A stretch of DNA of 64,000 nucleotides, from the NCBI RefSeq assembly GCF_023148685.1, contig NZ_JAHXNL010000002.1, positions 248,001-312,000 on the forward strand, written 5' to 3'. Positions 1-7,978 of this stretch are shown piece by piece. Position numbers and translations under genes: made by a program. How positions within the stretch are numbered: the first letter of the stretch is position 1; every line of letters starts with the position of its first letter. This stretch comes from Georgenia sp. EYE_87. GTDB lineage: Bacteria; Actinomycetota; Actinomycetes; Actinomycetales; Actinomycetaceae. The notes beneath the pieces were generated by a model, which saw only the letters and a program-made list of their open reading frames with translations, had not been told where the DNA came from and ran no database searches.

Positions 1-516
1 GGTCGTGTCGAGCACCGCCGGTGTCGTCCCGGCGACGACGGAGCGGACGAGGACCTGCAGGCCCGCGACGTGGTGCGCCGGGACGGCGAGCAACCATTGG
101 CCCGGGCCTGCGAGCCGTTGCTCGGTCGCACGCGCCGAGGCGACGAGCGCCTCGCCGGTGAGGGCGACCAGGTGCCCCGTCCCGGTGGTGGAACCCGACG
201 TCCGGAGGACGACTGCGGTGCCGTCCGGGACGTGACGGCGCAGCCTGGAGCGGAGCGACTCGACGACCGCGGCGCCGTCGTCCCCGCCGGCGTGCGGGAC
301 GAGGACGGTGCTGGCGGAGACGTCGCGCGCATCGCCCGGCAGGGTGCTCGCCGCGCCCACGGGCACCGCCGTCGCAACCGCGCGAAGGCGAAGCCTGAGG
401 GCTTCGAGGAGCGCGAGGACCGGGCCGGGACGGGTGCCGCCGGGCAGGGGATGGAACTGTCTGGCGTCTCCTGGCGGCGTCGGGATCGGCGACGGCGCCA
501 CCGGGTCGTAAGTCAC
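1..516 (-). CDS. menE: o-succinylbenzoate--CoA ligase, partial at window edge
   Basis: N-terminal 172 codons of an AMP-forming acyl-CoA ligase; the rest lies before the window. MenE activates o-succinylbenzoate with ATP and CoA in menaquinone synthesis. Seen: the adenylate-forming A3 loop TSGSTTGTGH at residues 106-115 and the MenE-like stretch LLAVPAHHVAGLQVLVRS near residues 142-159. The GTG start at 516 is chosen because TAGGCT lies 6 nt upstream, which fits leaderless transcription. Odd: the usual Lys after the A3 Gly/Thr loop (TSGSTGxPK) is not present. The men neighbours support the call; a general acyl-CoA ligase is the alternative. Confidence 0.88.
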   Translation of the reverse strand, partial: MTYDPVAPSPIPTPPGDARQFHPLPGGTRPGPVLALLEALRLRLRAVATAVPVGAASTLPGDARDVSASTVLVPHAGGDDGAAVVESLRSRLRRHVPDGTAVVLRTSGSTTGTGHLVALTGEALVASARATEQRLAGPGQWLLAVPAHHVAGLQVLVRSVVAGTTPAVLDTT

Positions 517-544
517 CGATCCAGCCTAGATCGGGCACTACAGT
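517..544. promoter_or_regulatory. divergent -10 boxes for menE and the DUF3048 gene
   Basis: On the minus strand TAGGCT (523-528) stands 6 nt before the menE GTG, so that transcript should be leaderless. On the plus strand TACAGT (539-544) could be the -10 of the lipoprotein gene, giving a leader of about 25 nt. No good -35 is visible for either. The two boxes are 10 bp apart, so the polymerases would compete. Confidence 0.5.
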
Positions 545-575
545 GTGCGGATATTCAGGGGGAGCAGTGGACGAG

Positions 576-1784
576 ATGCGCTCGAGTGCTCGCGGGGACG
601 GACCCGCTGATCCGGCCGACGACGGTTCGACCAGCGTGCGGGCAGAGGCCTTCCGTGGTGCCGCCGGCGCCCGCAGGGGTGCCGTTCCCGGTGTCGCCCG
701 CAGGCGTGCTGTCCCGGCGGCGATTCTGGTCGCCCTCGCCCTCGCCCTCGGGGCCTGCGGCACACCCGTGGTGGGGTCCACGCCCGGCGGGCCGGTGACC
801 AAACCGACGCCGTCGCCGTCGCCCACCACCCCGGCCCCCAGCCCCACGCCCGAGCCCGAGCGCTGGCCCCTCACAGGTGCACTGGTCGAGGGGGACGGCG
901 CTGAGCGGCCGGCGCTGTCGGTCAAGATCGAGAACTCCGCACCGGCCCGCCCGCAGTCCGGTCTCGAGGATGCGGACCTCGTGTGGGAGGAGATGGTCGA
1001 GGGAGGGATCACGCGCTTCAACGCCGCTTATCACTCGACCGTGCCCGAGGCGCTCGGTCCCATTCGGTCCGTGCGACCGATGGATGCCGCGATCTCCGGA
1101 CCGCTCGGCGGGCTGCTCGCCTTCTCGGGCGGGGTGCAGCCGTACATCCAGAAGGCGCGTGACGCGGGGCTTCAGGTCCTCATGGAGGACGGCGGCCATG
1201 CGGGTTTCTACCGCATCTCGACGCGACGGGCCCCCCACAACCTCTACGGCAACGGCGGGGATCTCCTGGCCCAGGCTGACGAGTCGCACAAGAAGCCGCC
1301 TCCGCAGCAGTTCACCTACGCCGCGGACGCTGCTGGTGCATCTGCGGTGGTCGGCGGACAACCGGCCGCAGGGATCGACATCAGGTTCCCAAGAACCAAT
1401 CCGGGCTGGACCTGGCAGGCGGGCGGCGACGCCGGGCGTGGCTGGGGACCCGGGGTGTGGCTCCGGGACGAGGCGGGGGCTCCCCAGCACGCGGCGGACG
1501 GTGATCCGATCGTCGCGACCAACGTCGTCGTCCTGCGTGTGGAGGTCGTCGTCACCGACGCCCGAGACGTTGCTGGAAACCCTGTGCCGGAGACGATCCT
1601 CGCCGGCCAGGGAGCCGCTCAGGTGGCCAGCGGCGGGCATGTCATCGAGGCGACGTGGTCCAAGGCCGGCGACGTCAAGCCGCTCGTGCTCACCGGCAGG
1701 GACGGAAAGCCTGTTCAGCTGGCCCCGGGATCGACGTGGGTGGAGCTCGTACCGACGAGCGGCGGATCGGTCACCGTCGGCTAG
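576..1784 (+). CDS. DUF3048 domain lipoprotein
   Basis: Predicted exported lipoprotein of 402 residues. Seen: an Arg-rich N-terminus, a hydrophobic segment at about 47-60 and a lipobox LGAC with the lipidated Cys at 61, followed by a Pro/Thr/Ser-rich linker (about 70-100). The mature part matches the DUF3048/YerB family: VKIENSAPARPQSGLEDADL near the start, then GPIRSVRPMD and APHNLYG. The family has no established function. GGGGGAG at 558-564 suits the ATG at 576; a GTG at 567 is only 2 nt from it. It converges on menB, with 25 bp between the stops. No functional link to the men genes can be claimed. Confidence 0.85.
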   Translation: MRSSARGDGPADPADDGSTSVRAEAFRGAAGARRGAVPGVARRRAVPAAILVALALALGACGTPVVGSTPGGPVTKPTPSPSPTTPAPSPTPEPERWPLTGALVEGDGAERPALSVKIENSAPARPQSGLEDADLVWEEMVEGGITRFNAAYHSTVPEALGPIRSVRPMDAAISGPLGGLLAFSGGVQPYIQKARDAGLQVLMEDGGHAGFYRISTRRAPHNLYGNGGDLLAQADESHKKPPPQQFTYAADAAGASAVVGGQPAAGIDIRFPRTNPGWTWQAGGDAGRGWGPGVWLRDEAGAPQHAADGDPIVATNVVVLRVEVVVTDARDVAGNPVPETILAGQGAAQVASGGHVIEATWSKAGDVKPLVLTGRDGKPVQLAPGSTWVELVPTSGGSVTVG

Positions 1785-1809
1785 AGGACCGCAGTGGTGC
1801 GGGAGGGCG

Positions 1810-2778
1810 TCAGTAGTAGTACGGGAAGCCGGACCAGTCCGGTTCCCGACGTTCGACGAACGCGTCCCGTCCCTCGACCGCCTCGTCCGTCATGTAGGCC
1901 AGCCGTGTCGCCTCACCGGCGAACACCTGCTGCCCGGCCATGCCGTCGTCCGCGAGGTTGAACGCGAACTTGAGCATGCGGATCGCCTGTGGCGACTTGG
2001 TGGCGATGATCCGGGCGTACTCGAGCGCGAGCGGCTCGAGCTGGCCGTGATCGGCCACCTCGTTGACCACACCCCAGCGCTCGGCGGTCTCCGCGTCGTA
2101 CTCGCGCGCAAGGAAGAAGATCTCGCGTGCCCGCTTGTCGCCGACCTGGCGGGCGAGGAGTGCGGAGCCGTACCCGGCGTCGAACGAGCCGACGTTCGCG
2201 TCGGTCTGCATGAAGCGCGCGTGCTGGCGCGAGGCGATGGACAGGTCGCACACGACGTTCAGGCTGTGGCCTCCGCCCGCCGCCCAGCCGGGAACCGCGG
2301 CGATGACGACCTTCGGCATGGTCCGGATGAGGCGCTGGACCTCAAGGATGTGCAGGCGCCCGGCGCGGGCCGGGTCGATCTGCTCGCGGCGCTGGGCCAC
2401 CGGCGCCTCGTCGTCGGCACCCGCGGTCTCGTAGCGGTAGCCGTCACGTCCGCGGATCCGCTGGTCGCCGCCCGAGCAGAACGCCCAGCCGCCGTCCTTG
2501 GGGCTCGGCCCGTTGCCGGTGAGGATCACGGCAGCGACGTCGGAGGTCATCCGTGCGTGGTCGAGCGCCCGGTACAGCTCGTCGACGGTGTGCGGGCGGA
2601 AAGCGTTGCGGACCTCGGGCCGGTCGAAGGCGATGCGCACGACGGGAAGGTCGCGTTCGACGTGGCCGCTCCGGTCGACTCCGCGGTGGTAGGTGAGGTC
2701 GGTGAAGTCGAATCCCTCCACCTCCCGCCAGACCTGGGGATCGAACGTCTCGGAGACAGGGGCAGGCAGCTTGCTCAT
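1810..2778 (-). CDS. menB: 1,4-dihydroxy-2-naphthoyl-CoA synthase
   Basis: Crotonase-fold enzyme (322 aa) that closes the ring of o-succinylbenzoyl-CoA to DHNA-CoA. Seen: the family signatures FCSGGDQRIRGRDGY and TDANVGSFDAGYGS (Asp/Gly-rich active-site loop) and the typical MenB C-terminus DWSGFPYYY. Length is normal for actinobacterial MenB. The ATG at 2778 is preferred to the ATG at 2787 because TAGGGT stands exactly 7 nt upstream, as in other leaderless starts here. It lies downstream of the HNH gene on the same strand, with a minisatellite between them. Confidence 0.97.
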   Translation of the reverse strand: MSKLPAPVSETFDPQVWREVEGFDFTDLTYHRGVDRSGHVERDLPVVRIAFDRPEVRNAFRPHTVDELYRALDHARMTSDVAAVILTGNGPSPKDGGWAFCSGGDQRIRGRDGYRYETAGADDEAPVAQRREQIDPARAGRLHILEVQRLIRTMPKVVIAAVPGWAAGGGHSLNVVCDLSIASRQHARFMQTDANVGSFDAGYGSALLARQVGDKRAREIFFLAREYDAETAERWGVVNEVADHGQLEPLALEYARIIATKSPQAIRMLKFAFNLADDGMAGQQVFAGEATRLAYMTDEAVEGRDAFVERREPDWSGFPYYY

Positions 2779-2785
2779 CTGCATC

Positions 2786-2791
2786 ACCCTA
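2786..2791 (-). promoter_or_regulatory. -10 box of leaderless menB transcript
   Basis: TAGGGT on the minus strand, 7 nt before the menB ATG at 2778. No Shine-Dalgarno is needed if transcription starts at the A of ATG. Confidence 0.5.
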
Positions 2792-2851
2792 ACGGCGGCT
2801 CCCCGAGCGACTGTCGGCGGGAACGACCGCAGACCCCGGCACGTCAGCCCC

Positions 2852-3020
2852 CGACTCGGAGCGGCTACCGCTCAGGTCAGGACGGTGCCCGTTCGACTCG
2901 GAGCGGCTACTGCTCAGGTCAGGACGGTGCCCGTTCGACTCGGAGCGGCTTCTGCCCAGGTCAGGACGGTGCCCGTTCCATCAGGACGGTGCCCGTTCCA
3001 TCAGGACGGTGCCCGTTCCA
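2852..3020. repeat. nested 42-bp and 20-bp tandem repeats
   Basis: Three 42-bp units (2852-2893, 2894-2935, 2936-2977) each end in the 20-bp module GGACGGTGCCCGTT plus flanks. They are followed by two copies of a 20-bp unit (2978-2997, 2998-3017) and the start of a third. The stop codon of the HNH gene (TGA, 3021-3023 on the minus strand) lies inside the last partial unit. Units 1-3 differ by only a few bases, so the array looks young. It fills most of the menB-HNH intergenic space. Confidence 0.9.
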
Positions 3021-4973
3021 TCAGAACGGCGGCGGATCGTCGTCGTCATCTCGCGAGGCAGGTGGCGTCCACGGGTCTGCTGTGCGAAGAGGCCGAAGGG
3101 CTTCAGGAACGAAGTGCGCGGGATCGACGTCTACGCGCCCCAGGTAGGTGATGCCGCCGTCGAGCTCGCGCCGGTACTGGTGGCCCGAACGTGAGGTCCA
3201 GTCGAACGTCCCGTCAGGGTTTCGCAGGACGCGGAAGTCGCCGAGCGTCTTGTGCCTGTGGTCGAAGGTGCACATCGACGCGTTGTTCGCCGCCGAGGTC
3301 GAGCCGCCCTGGCTGGCGGGGATGACGTGGTCGATCTCGCAGCCTGAAGATCGCGTGGAACAGCCGGGGCGGACGCAGGTGCGGTCCCGCTCTCGGATGA
3401 TCCGCGCGAGATCGGCGGGTGGCCGGTACTTCTTGCGGCCGACGTCGAGGACGGTGCCGCTCAGGGGCTCGGTCACGAGCCGGCGCCACGTGCCACCGAG
3501 GGCGAGGGCCCGCGCGGTCGCCGCATCGATCGGGCCGTACCCCTGGAGAGTGCCTGGCTCTCCACCGCCGAGCAGCGTGGTCAGGGGGACGTTGACATTG
3601 ACCTGGACGGGCGCGCCGCCGACGAGCCCGATGCGATAGCCGCTGCGCCGGGGCGGAGGAGGTGCCGTACCCGTTGCCGCTCCCGTTGCCGCTCCCGTTG
3701 CTGGTGCTGGTGCTGGTGCTGGTGCTGGTGCTGGTGGAGCGCCGTCGGCCTCGGGGACGCCCCCGGGGAGACGATCGATGGGGAGCTGCTCCGGCGGCAG
3801 GGGGCCGATCCAGCCGAGCCGTAGCGCGTCGATGCCGATGCCGGCGAGGATGTCGGCTCTGAGCTGGTCGATGGTCCGTTCGTCGCCCGCCGCTCGTGCG
3901 GTACGGGCGGCGCCGTCGAGGGCGAGGTCGACCGCGATGGCGTCCTCGGCGGGAAGAACCGCGAGGAACGACGCCATGCCGTCCGGGAGGGTCCTGGCGT
4001 GCGTGACGCGTCGCTTGCTCCGTGCGGACTGGTGCCGCTCCGTCGCACCGTGCGGGTCCACCTCGAGCAACGCCTGCTCGACGTCCTTCGTGAGCTGGCT
4101 GGGCGTGCGACCGGGCGCGCGGGGCAGGACGAGATCCTCGACCGCCAAGGTGACGGTCAGCGGCTTGCTCTCCAGGGCGCGGGCGATGATGTCTGCCTTG
4201 GTCAGAGAGATCTCCCCGCGCTCGAGCGCGTCGTTCGTGGACGCCAGCGGACCGGTGAGGAGGACGCCGGTGCGCACGATCGTCCCTGCGGCGTGCCGGG
4301 TGGTACCCAGCCGCATCGCGAGCTCGGTGGAGGCGTGCGGCAAGGACGACCCGGTCCGGGTCGCGGGCGCCCTGCCGATCGCGCCGTACGAGGCGATAAG
4401 GCCGCGCTCGAGAACGGCGGCGGCGGCTCCGCGTCGGGCAGCCGCCCACGACGCGACCCGCGACCACGCTGCGACAGCGTCGACGGCGTCACCCTGGTCG
4501 AGGGTCTCCAGGTCGATCCGCGCCAGAGACTGCGCGAGCTCCAGTCCTTCCAGTCCGGCCGAGCGGTCGAGGATGTCGCGGACCTCGACAGCCGTGAGAG
4601 ACAGATCGGGCAGGCTCGCTGCGTCTGCGGCGTCTGAGCCACGGCCGCTCGGCCGGTCCTGCGCCCCGGTCCGGAATTTCTCGAGGAACTCCTGGTCCAG
4701 GTGCTCCGTGAGGGTGTCCAGAGCACCCTCGACCATCCACTCGAGCAGTCCCTCGGTCTGCCGGAGATCCTCGGGAGCCAGCGGGCGCGACAGGCGGGTG
4801 GCTGGCCGTCGTCGCACTCGACTCCCGCGGCCCGCCCCGGCTGGGCCGAGGATCTGCGCCGCCGGATGTCGGCGGCACGGTAGTTCCCTGGCGGGCGACC
4901 ACACCAGATCGGCGTGGACGGCCGGCCTGCCCGGTCGCGGCCGGTACCGCGGAGGTCCTCCAAGATCGAACAT
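3021..4973 (-). CDS. DUF222-type HNH endonuclease
   Basis: 650-residue protein of the DUF222 plus HNH family common in actinobacterial genomes. Seen: a helical N-terminal DUF222 region (roughly 70-360), a low-complexity Ala-Pro linker (about 420-450) encoded by six CTGGTG hexamers at 3701-3736, and a C-terminal HNH domain. This has zinc-knuckle Cys at about 533, 538 and 545, IDH at 547-549 and a terminal His pair near 573-575. The C-terminus is acidic (DDDDDPPPF). TAGGCT 6 nt upstream (4980-4985, minus) supports the ATG at 4973 as a leaderless start. The family is thought to be nuclease-like and is sometimes mobile; no partner gene or intein is visible. Confidence 0.85.
   Translation of the reverse strand: MFDLGGPPRYRPRPGRPAVHADLVWSPARELPCRRHPAAQILGPAGAGRGSRVRRRPATRLSRPLAPEDLRQTEGLLEWMVEGALDTLTEHLDQEFLEKFRTGAQDRPSGRGSDAADAASLPDLSLTAVEVRDILDRSAGLEGLELAQSLARIDLETLDQGDAVDAVAAWSRVASWAAARRGAAAAVLERGLIASYGAIGRAPATRTGSSLPHASTELAMRLGTTRHAAGTIVRTGVLLTGPLASTNDALERGEISLTKADIIARALESKPLTVTLAVEDLVLPRAPGRTPSQLTKDVEQALLEVDPHGATERHQSARSKRRVTHARTLPDGMASFLAVLPAEDAIAVDLALDGAARTARAAGDERTIDQLRADILAGIGIDALRLGWIGPLPPEQLPIDRLPGGVPEADGAPPAPAPAPAPAPATGAATGAATGTAPPPPRRSGYRIGLVGGAPVQVNVNVPLTTLLGGGEPGTLQGYGPIDAATARALALGGTWRRLVTEPLSGTVLDVGRKKYRPPADLARIIRERDRTCVRPGCSTRSSGCEIDHVIPASQGGSTSAANNASMCTFDHRHKTLGDFRVLRNPDGTFDWTSRSGHQYRRELDGGITYLGRVDVDPAHFVPEALRPLRTADPWTPPASRDDDDDPPPF
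3701..3736. repeat. CTGGTG hexamer repeat inside HNH gene
   Basis: Six perfect CTGGTG hexamers that read as Ala-Pro dipeptides on the coding (minus) strand. Two copies of a 12-bp GTTGCCGCTCCC-like unit lie beside them (about 3673-3698), coding for Gly/Ala/Thr. Slippage would lengthen or shorten the linker in frame. Confidence 0.85.
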
Positions 4974-5062
4974 GTGTGCAGCCTAGGGCGGCCCACTGAC
5001 ATCGGACCGGCCACGCGGAGGCCAGACCAGCGACGTCGGCCGCCTCCGGGCCGTCCACTCCC

Positions 5063-5068
5063 TATCCT
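5063..5068 (+). promoter_or_regulatory. -10 box of leaderless menC-menD transcript
   Basis: TATCCT lies 7 nt before the menC ATG (5076). There is no purine-rich ribosome site in between (the gap is GACCACC), so the mRNA probably begins at the start codon. Confidence 0.55.
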
Positions 5069-5075
5069 GACCACC

Positions 5076-6062
5076 ATGCCCGCCTCCGCCGTCGACCGGC
5101 TTCCCGCTGTCCGCGCCACCTACTCCGTGCCGCTGCGGACGCGGTTCCGCGGGATCACCGTGCGCGACGGGCTGCTCCTGCGCGGGGACGCCGGGTGGGG
5201 TGAGGTCTCCCCGTTCTGGGACTACGACGCCGCAGAGTCGGCGGCCTGGCTCCGCGCCGGTCTCGAGGCGGCCGAGGAGGGCTGGCCGGATGCCGTGCGG
5301 TCGGTCATCCCCGTCAACGTCACCGTCCCGGCCGTCGGGCCGGAGGAGGCCCACCGGATCGTCCGCGGGTCGGGAGGCTGCACGACGGCGAAGGTCAAGG
5401 TCGCCGAGCCGGGCCAGTCCGTAGGGCAGGAGCAGGCACGCCTGGAGGCGGTCCGTGACGCGCTGGGGGCCGATGGTCGCATCCGCGTCGACGCCAACGC
5501 CGCCTGGGACGTCGCGACCGCCGTCGACCGGCTCACGCTCCTGGACCGGGCGGCCGGCGGCCTCGAGTACGCGGAACAACCCTGCGCCACCGTGGACGAC
5601 CTGGCCAGGGTCCGACGCCGCACCCACGTCCCGATCGCGGCGGACGAGTCGATCCGCCGCGCCGCCGACCCGCTCGCCGTGCGCCGCGCCGAGGCGGCCG
5701 ACGTCGTCGTCCTCAAGGTGCAACCGCTCGGTGGCGTGCGGGCGTGCCTGCGTCTTGCCGAGGAGGTGGGACTGCCGGTCGTCGTCAGCTCGGCGCTGGA
5801 GAGCTCGGTGGGCATCGGTGCCGGGGTCGCGCTCGCGGCCGCCCTGCCCGAGCTCCCGTACGCGTGCGGCCTCGCCACGGTGCACCTTTTCCAGCGGGAC
5901 ACCGTCCCCGACTCCCTCCTGCCTGTGGACGGGGCGATCCCGGTGCGCCGCCCCGAGCCCACCCCGGAGAGCCTGGCCGCGACTCGCGCGGACGACGACG
6001 TCGCAGCCCGCTGGTCGGACCGCCTCATGGCCATGGCCGCCCAGCTCGAGGCGGCGCGATGA
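5076..6062 (+). CDS. menC: o-succinylbenzoate synthase
   Basis: Enolase-superfamily enzyme (328 aa) that dehydrates SHCHC to o-succinylbenzoate. Seen: the KxK catalytic pair K106/K108 in TTAKVKVA, metal ligands D139 (RVDAN), E167 (EYAEQP) and D190 (AADES), and the second catalytic lysine K214 (VLKVQP). All essential residues are in place and the length is normal. The ATG at 5076 fits the TATCCT box; upstream codons in frame lack family similarity. Its stop overlaps the menD start by 4 nt (ATGA), so the two genes are translationally coupled. Confidence 0.96.
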   Translation: MPASAVDRLPAVRATYSVPLRTRFRGITVRDGLLLRGDAGWGEVSPFWDYDAAESAAWLRAGLEAAEEGWPDAVRSVIPVNVTVPAVGPEEAHRIVRGSGGCTTAKVKVAEPGQSVGQEQARLEAVRDALGADGRIRVDANAAWDVATAVDRLTLLDRAAGGLEYAEQPCATVDDLARVRRRTHVPIAADESIRRAADPLAVRRAEAADVVVLKVQPLGGVRACLRLAEEVGLPVVVSSALESSVGIGAGVALAAALPELPYACGLATVHLFQRDTVPDSLLPVDGAIPVRRPEPTPESLAATRADDDVAARWSDRLMAMAAQLEAAR

Positions 6063-7855
6063 GCGACCGTCGCCCGGGCACCCGCGCGGCCGCACCGTCG
6101 GCCGACGCACGCGTCACCGCGGCGTCGGCAAGCTCCCGTGCCACCACGACGTCCGCCGACGAGCCTGCGGCAGCCACGGCCCGCGCGCTCGTCACGGCGC
6201 TCGTCGCCCACGGCGTCCGTCACGTGGTGCTCGCCCCCGGGTCGCGGAGCGCACCGCTGGCCTACGCGCTGCAGGAGGCCGAGCGGGCGGGATGGCTGCA
6301 CCTCCACGTCCGCGTCGACGAGCGGGTGGCCGGGTTCCTGGCGCTGGGGCTCTCGCGGGCGGCGGCCGCACCGGTCGCCGTGGTGACCACCTCGGGCACC
6401 GCCGTCGCCAATCTCCACCCCGCCGTGCTGGAGGCCGCACACTCCGGCCTGCCCCTTGTGGTCGTCAGCGCCGACCGGCCGCACGAGATGCGGGGCACCG
6501 GCGCCAACCAGACCACGGACCAGGTGGGAATCTTCGCCTCGGCGCCGCGTTTCGCCGTCGACCTCCCGGCCGGTGCCGTCCCCGGGCCGGCGCTGGACCA
6601 GGTAGTCACGCGCGCCTTGGCAGCCGCCCGCGGTCTCCGGACGAACGACCCCGGTCCGGTGCACCTCAACGTCGGCCTGCGAGACCCCCTGGCTCCCTCG
6701 AGCAGGTGGGTGCCGGGGCCCGTGCCCGCGGCGCGCGACGTCGTCGCTCCCGCCGGTCCCCCCGCCGCCGAGGTGCTTCGGCCGGGTCCGCGCACGGTCG
6801 TCGTGGCGGGCGACGGCGCAGGCCCTGCCGCGCGTGAGCTCGCCGAGCGGGCCGGCTGGCCCCTGCTGGCGGAGCCGACGTCGGGCTCGCGCTCCGGGAC
6901 GTCGGCGATCGGGCCGTACCGGCTGCTCCTCGCCGACCCCGCGCTGGGCGGTGCGGTCGAACGTGTCGTGGTGCTCGGTCACCCGACGCTCTCGCGGCCC
7001 GTGAGCACGCTGCTCGCACGCAGGGACGTCGAGGTGGTCGTGGTCGCGCCGCGCGGCCCGTGGACGGACGTCGCAGGCGTGGCATCGCGGGTGGTGGGGG
7101 CGGTCGCGTTCTCGGGGCAGACCGAGACCACCTGGATGGAGAGGTGGCGCCGCGCCGCCGACGCCGCGGAGGAGGTGATCGGTCGGGCGCTCGCGGACGG
7201 GTTCGACGGTCTGTACGTGGCCCGTGCGGTCGCCGGGGCGGCCGTGGCGGGGGCGGCCGGCTCGGCAGGGGCGGGAGTGTCCGGGGCGGCCGGGGTGAGC
7301 ACGCTCGTCGTCGGCTCGTCGAACACGGTGCGCGACCTCGACCTCGTGGCGCTCCCGTGGCGGCCGGGCGAGGCGCCGCACACGGTCGCCAACCGGGGAC
7401 TGGCGGGCATCGACGGCACCGTTGCGACGGCGAGCGGCCTCGCGCTGGGCACCGGTCGGCCGGTCCGGGCGGTCATGGGCGACCTCACCTTCCTCCACGA
7501 CGCCGGCGCGCTGGCACGCGGACGGCTCGAGGCTGAGGTCGACCTGCAGATCGTGGTTCTCAACGACTCCGGCGGCGGGATCTTCGCGACGCTCGAGCAC
7601 GGGGCGCCGGACCGGGCCGGCGAGTTCGAGCGCATCTTCGGCACGCCGCAGGACGTCGACCTCGCCTCCCTCGCGGCGGCCTACGGCGCCCGGTACGGCC
7701 TTGCCCGCACCCCGGCCGAGCTCGACGACGCGCTGCGCGCACCGGTGCGGGGACGCTCGGTGGTCGAGGTGCCGGTGGACCGTCGCGGCCTGCGGGAGCG
7801 GCGTGCTGCGCTGGCGGCCGACGTGCGTCACGCGGTGCGGTCCGCCCTCGTGTGA
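6059..7855 (+). CDS. menD: SEPHCHC synthase (thiamine-diphosphate enzyme)
   Basis: ThDP- and Mg-dependent enzyme (598 aa) that joins 2-oxoglutarate to isochorismate, the first committed menaquinone step. Seen: the N-terminal Pyr domain with VVLAPGSRSAPLAYAL and TTSGTAVANLHPAV, then SADRPHEMRGTGANQTTDQ, and a C-terminal PP domain with VMGDLTFLHDAGAL and VLNDSGGGIFATLEH, the ThDP-diphosphate region of MenD. The first 35 residues are an Ala/Ser-rich extension. An Ala/Gly-rich insertion (about residues 395-420) lies between domains. The start overlaps the menC stop by 4 nt. Confidence 0.97.
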   Translation: MSDRRPGTRAAAPSADARVTAASASSRATTTSADEPAAATARALVTALVAHGVRHVVLAPGSRSAPLAYALQEAERAGWLHLHVRVDERVAGFLALGLSRAAAAPVAVVTTSGTAVANLHPAVLEAAHSGLPLVVVSADRPHEMRGTGANQTTDQVGIFASAPRFAVDLPAGAVPGPALDQVVTRALAAARGLRTNDPGPVHLNVGLRDPLAPSSRWVPGPVPAARDVVAPAGPPAAEVLRPGPRTVVVAGDGAGPAARELAERAGWPLLAEPTSGSRSGTSAIGPYRLLLADPALGGAVERVVVLGHPTLSRPVSTLLARRDVEVVVVAPRGPWTDVAGVASRVVGAVAFSGQTETTWMERWRRAADAAEEVIGRALADGFDGLYVARAVAGAAVAGAAGSAGAGVSGAAGVSTLVVGSSNTVRDLDLVALPWRPGEAPHTVANRGLAGIDGTVATASGLALGTGRPVRAVMGDLTFLHDAGALARGRLEAEVDLQIVVLNDSGGGIFATLEHGAPDRAGEFERIFGTPQDVDLASLAAAYGARYGLARTPAELDDALRAPVRGRSVVEVPVDRRGLRERRAALAADVRHAVRSALV

Positions 7856-7897
7856 GCCGACGAGCGCTACGCCGCGAACCGTCGGAACGACCTCGTG

Positions 7898-7936
7898 CTC
7901 AGGCAACTCCCAGGTTCCGGCAAGCGACGTCCCAGG
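7898..7936 (+). promoter_or_regulatory. phased CTCAGG/CCCAGG half-sites before htrA
   Basis: Direct repeats CTCAGG (7898-7903), CCCAGG (7909-7914) and CCCAGG (7931-7936) begin 11 and 22 bp apart, that is, on one helix face. This is the geometry of OmpR-family response-regulator sites. Mycobacterial MprA is known to control the htrA homologue pepD, so an envelope-stress regulator is the natural candidate (inference). Confidence 0.4.
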
Positions 7937-7978
7937 TCAGCGGTGTCTGATGGGTCCATCACCAAGACGGAGGATCCC

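Noticed and set aside
2852-3020. CRISPR-like or transposon-end repeats beside the HNH gene
   Set aside because: No spacers, no terminal inverted repeats and no target-site duplication; the nested tandem structure explains it.
5222-7906. Open frame of 894 codons on the minus strand opposite menC-menD
   Set aside because: Antisense shadow at very high GC; composition is Arg/Gly/Pro-rich with no domain, and the opposite strand has clear enzymes.
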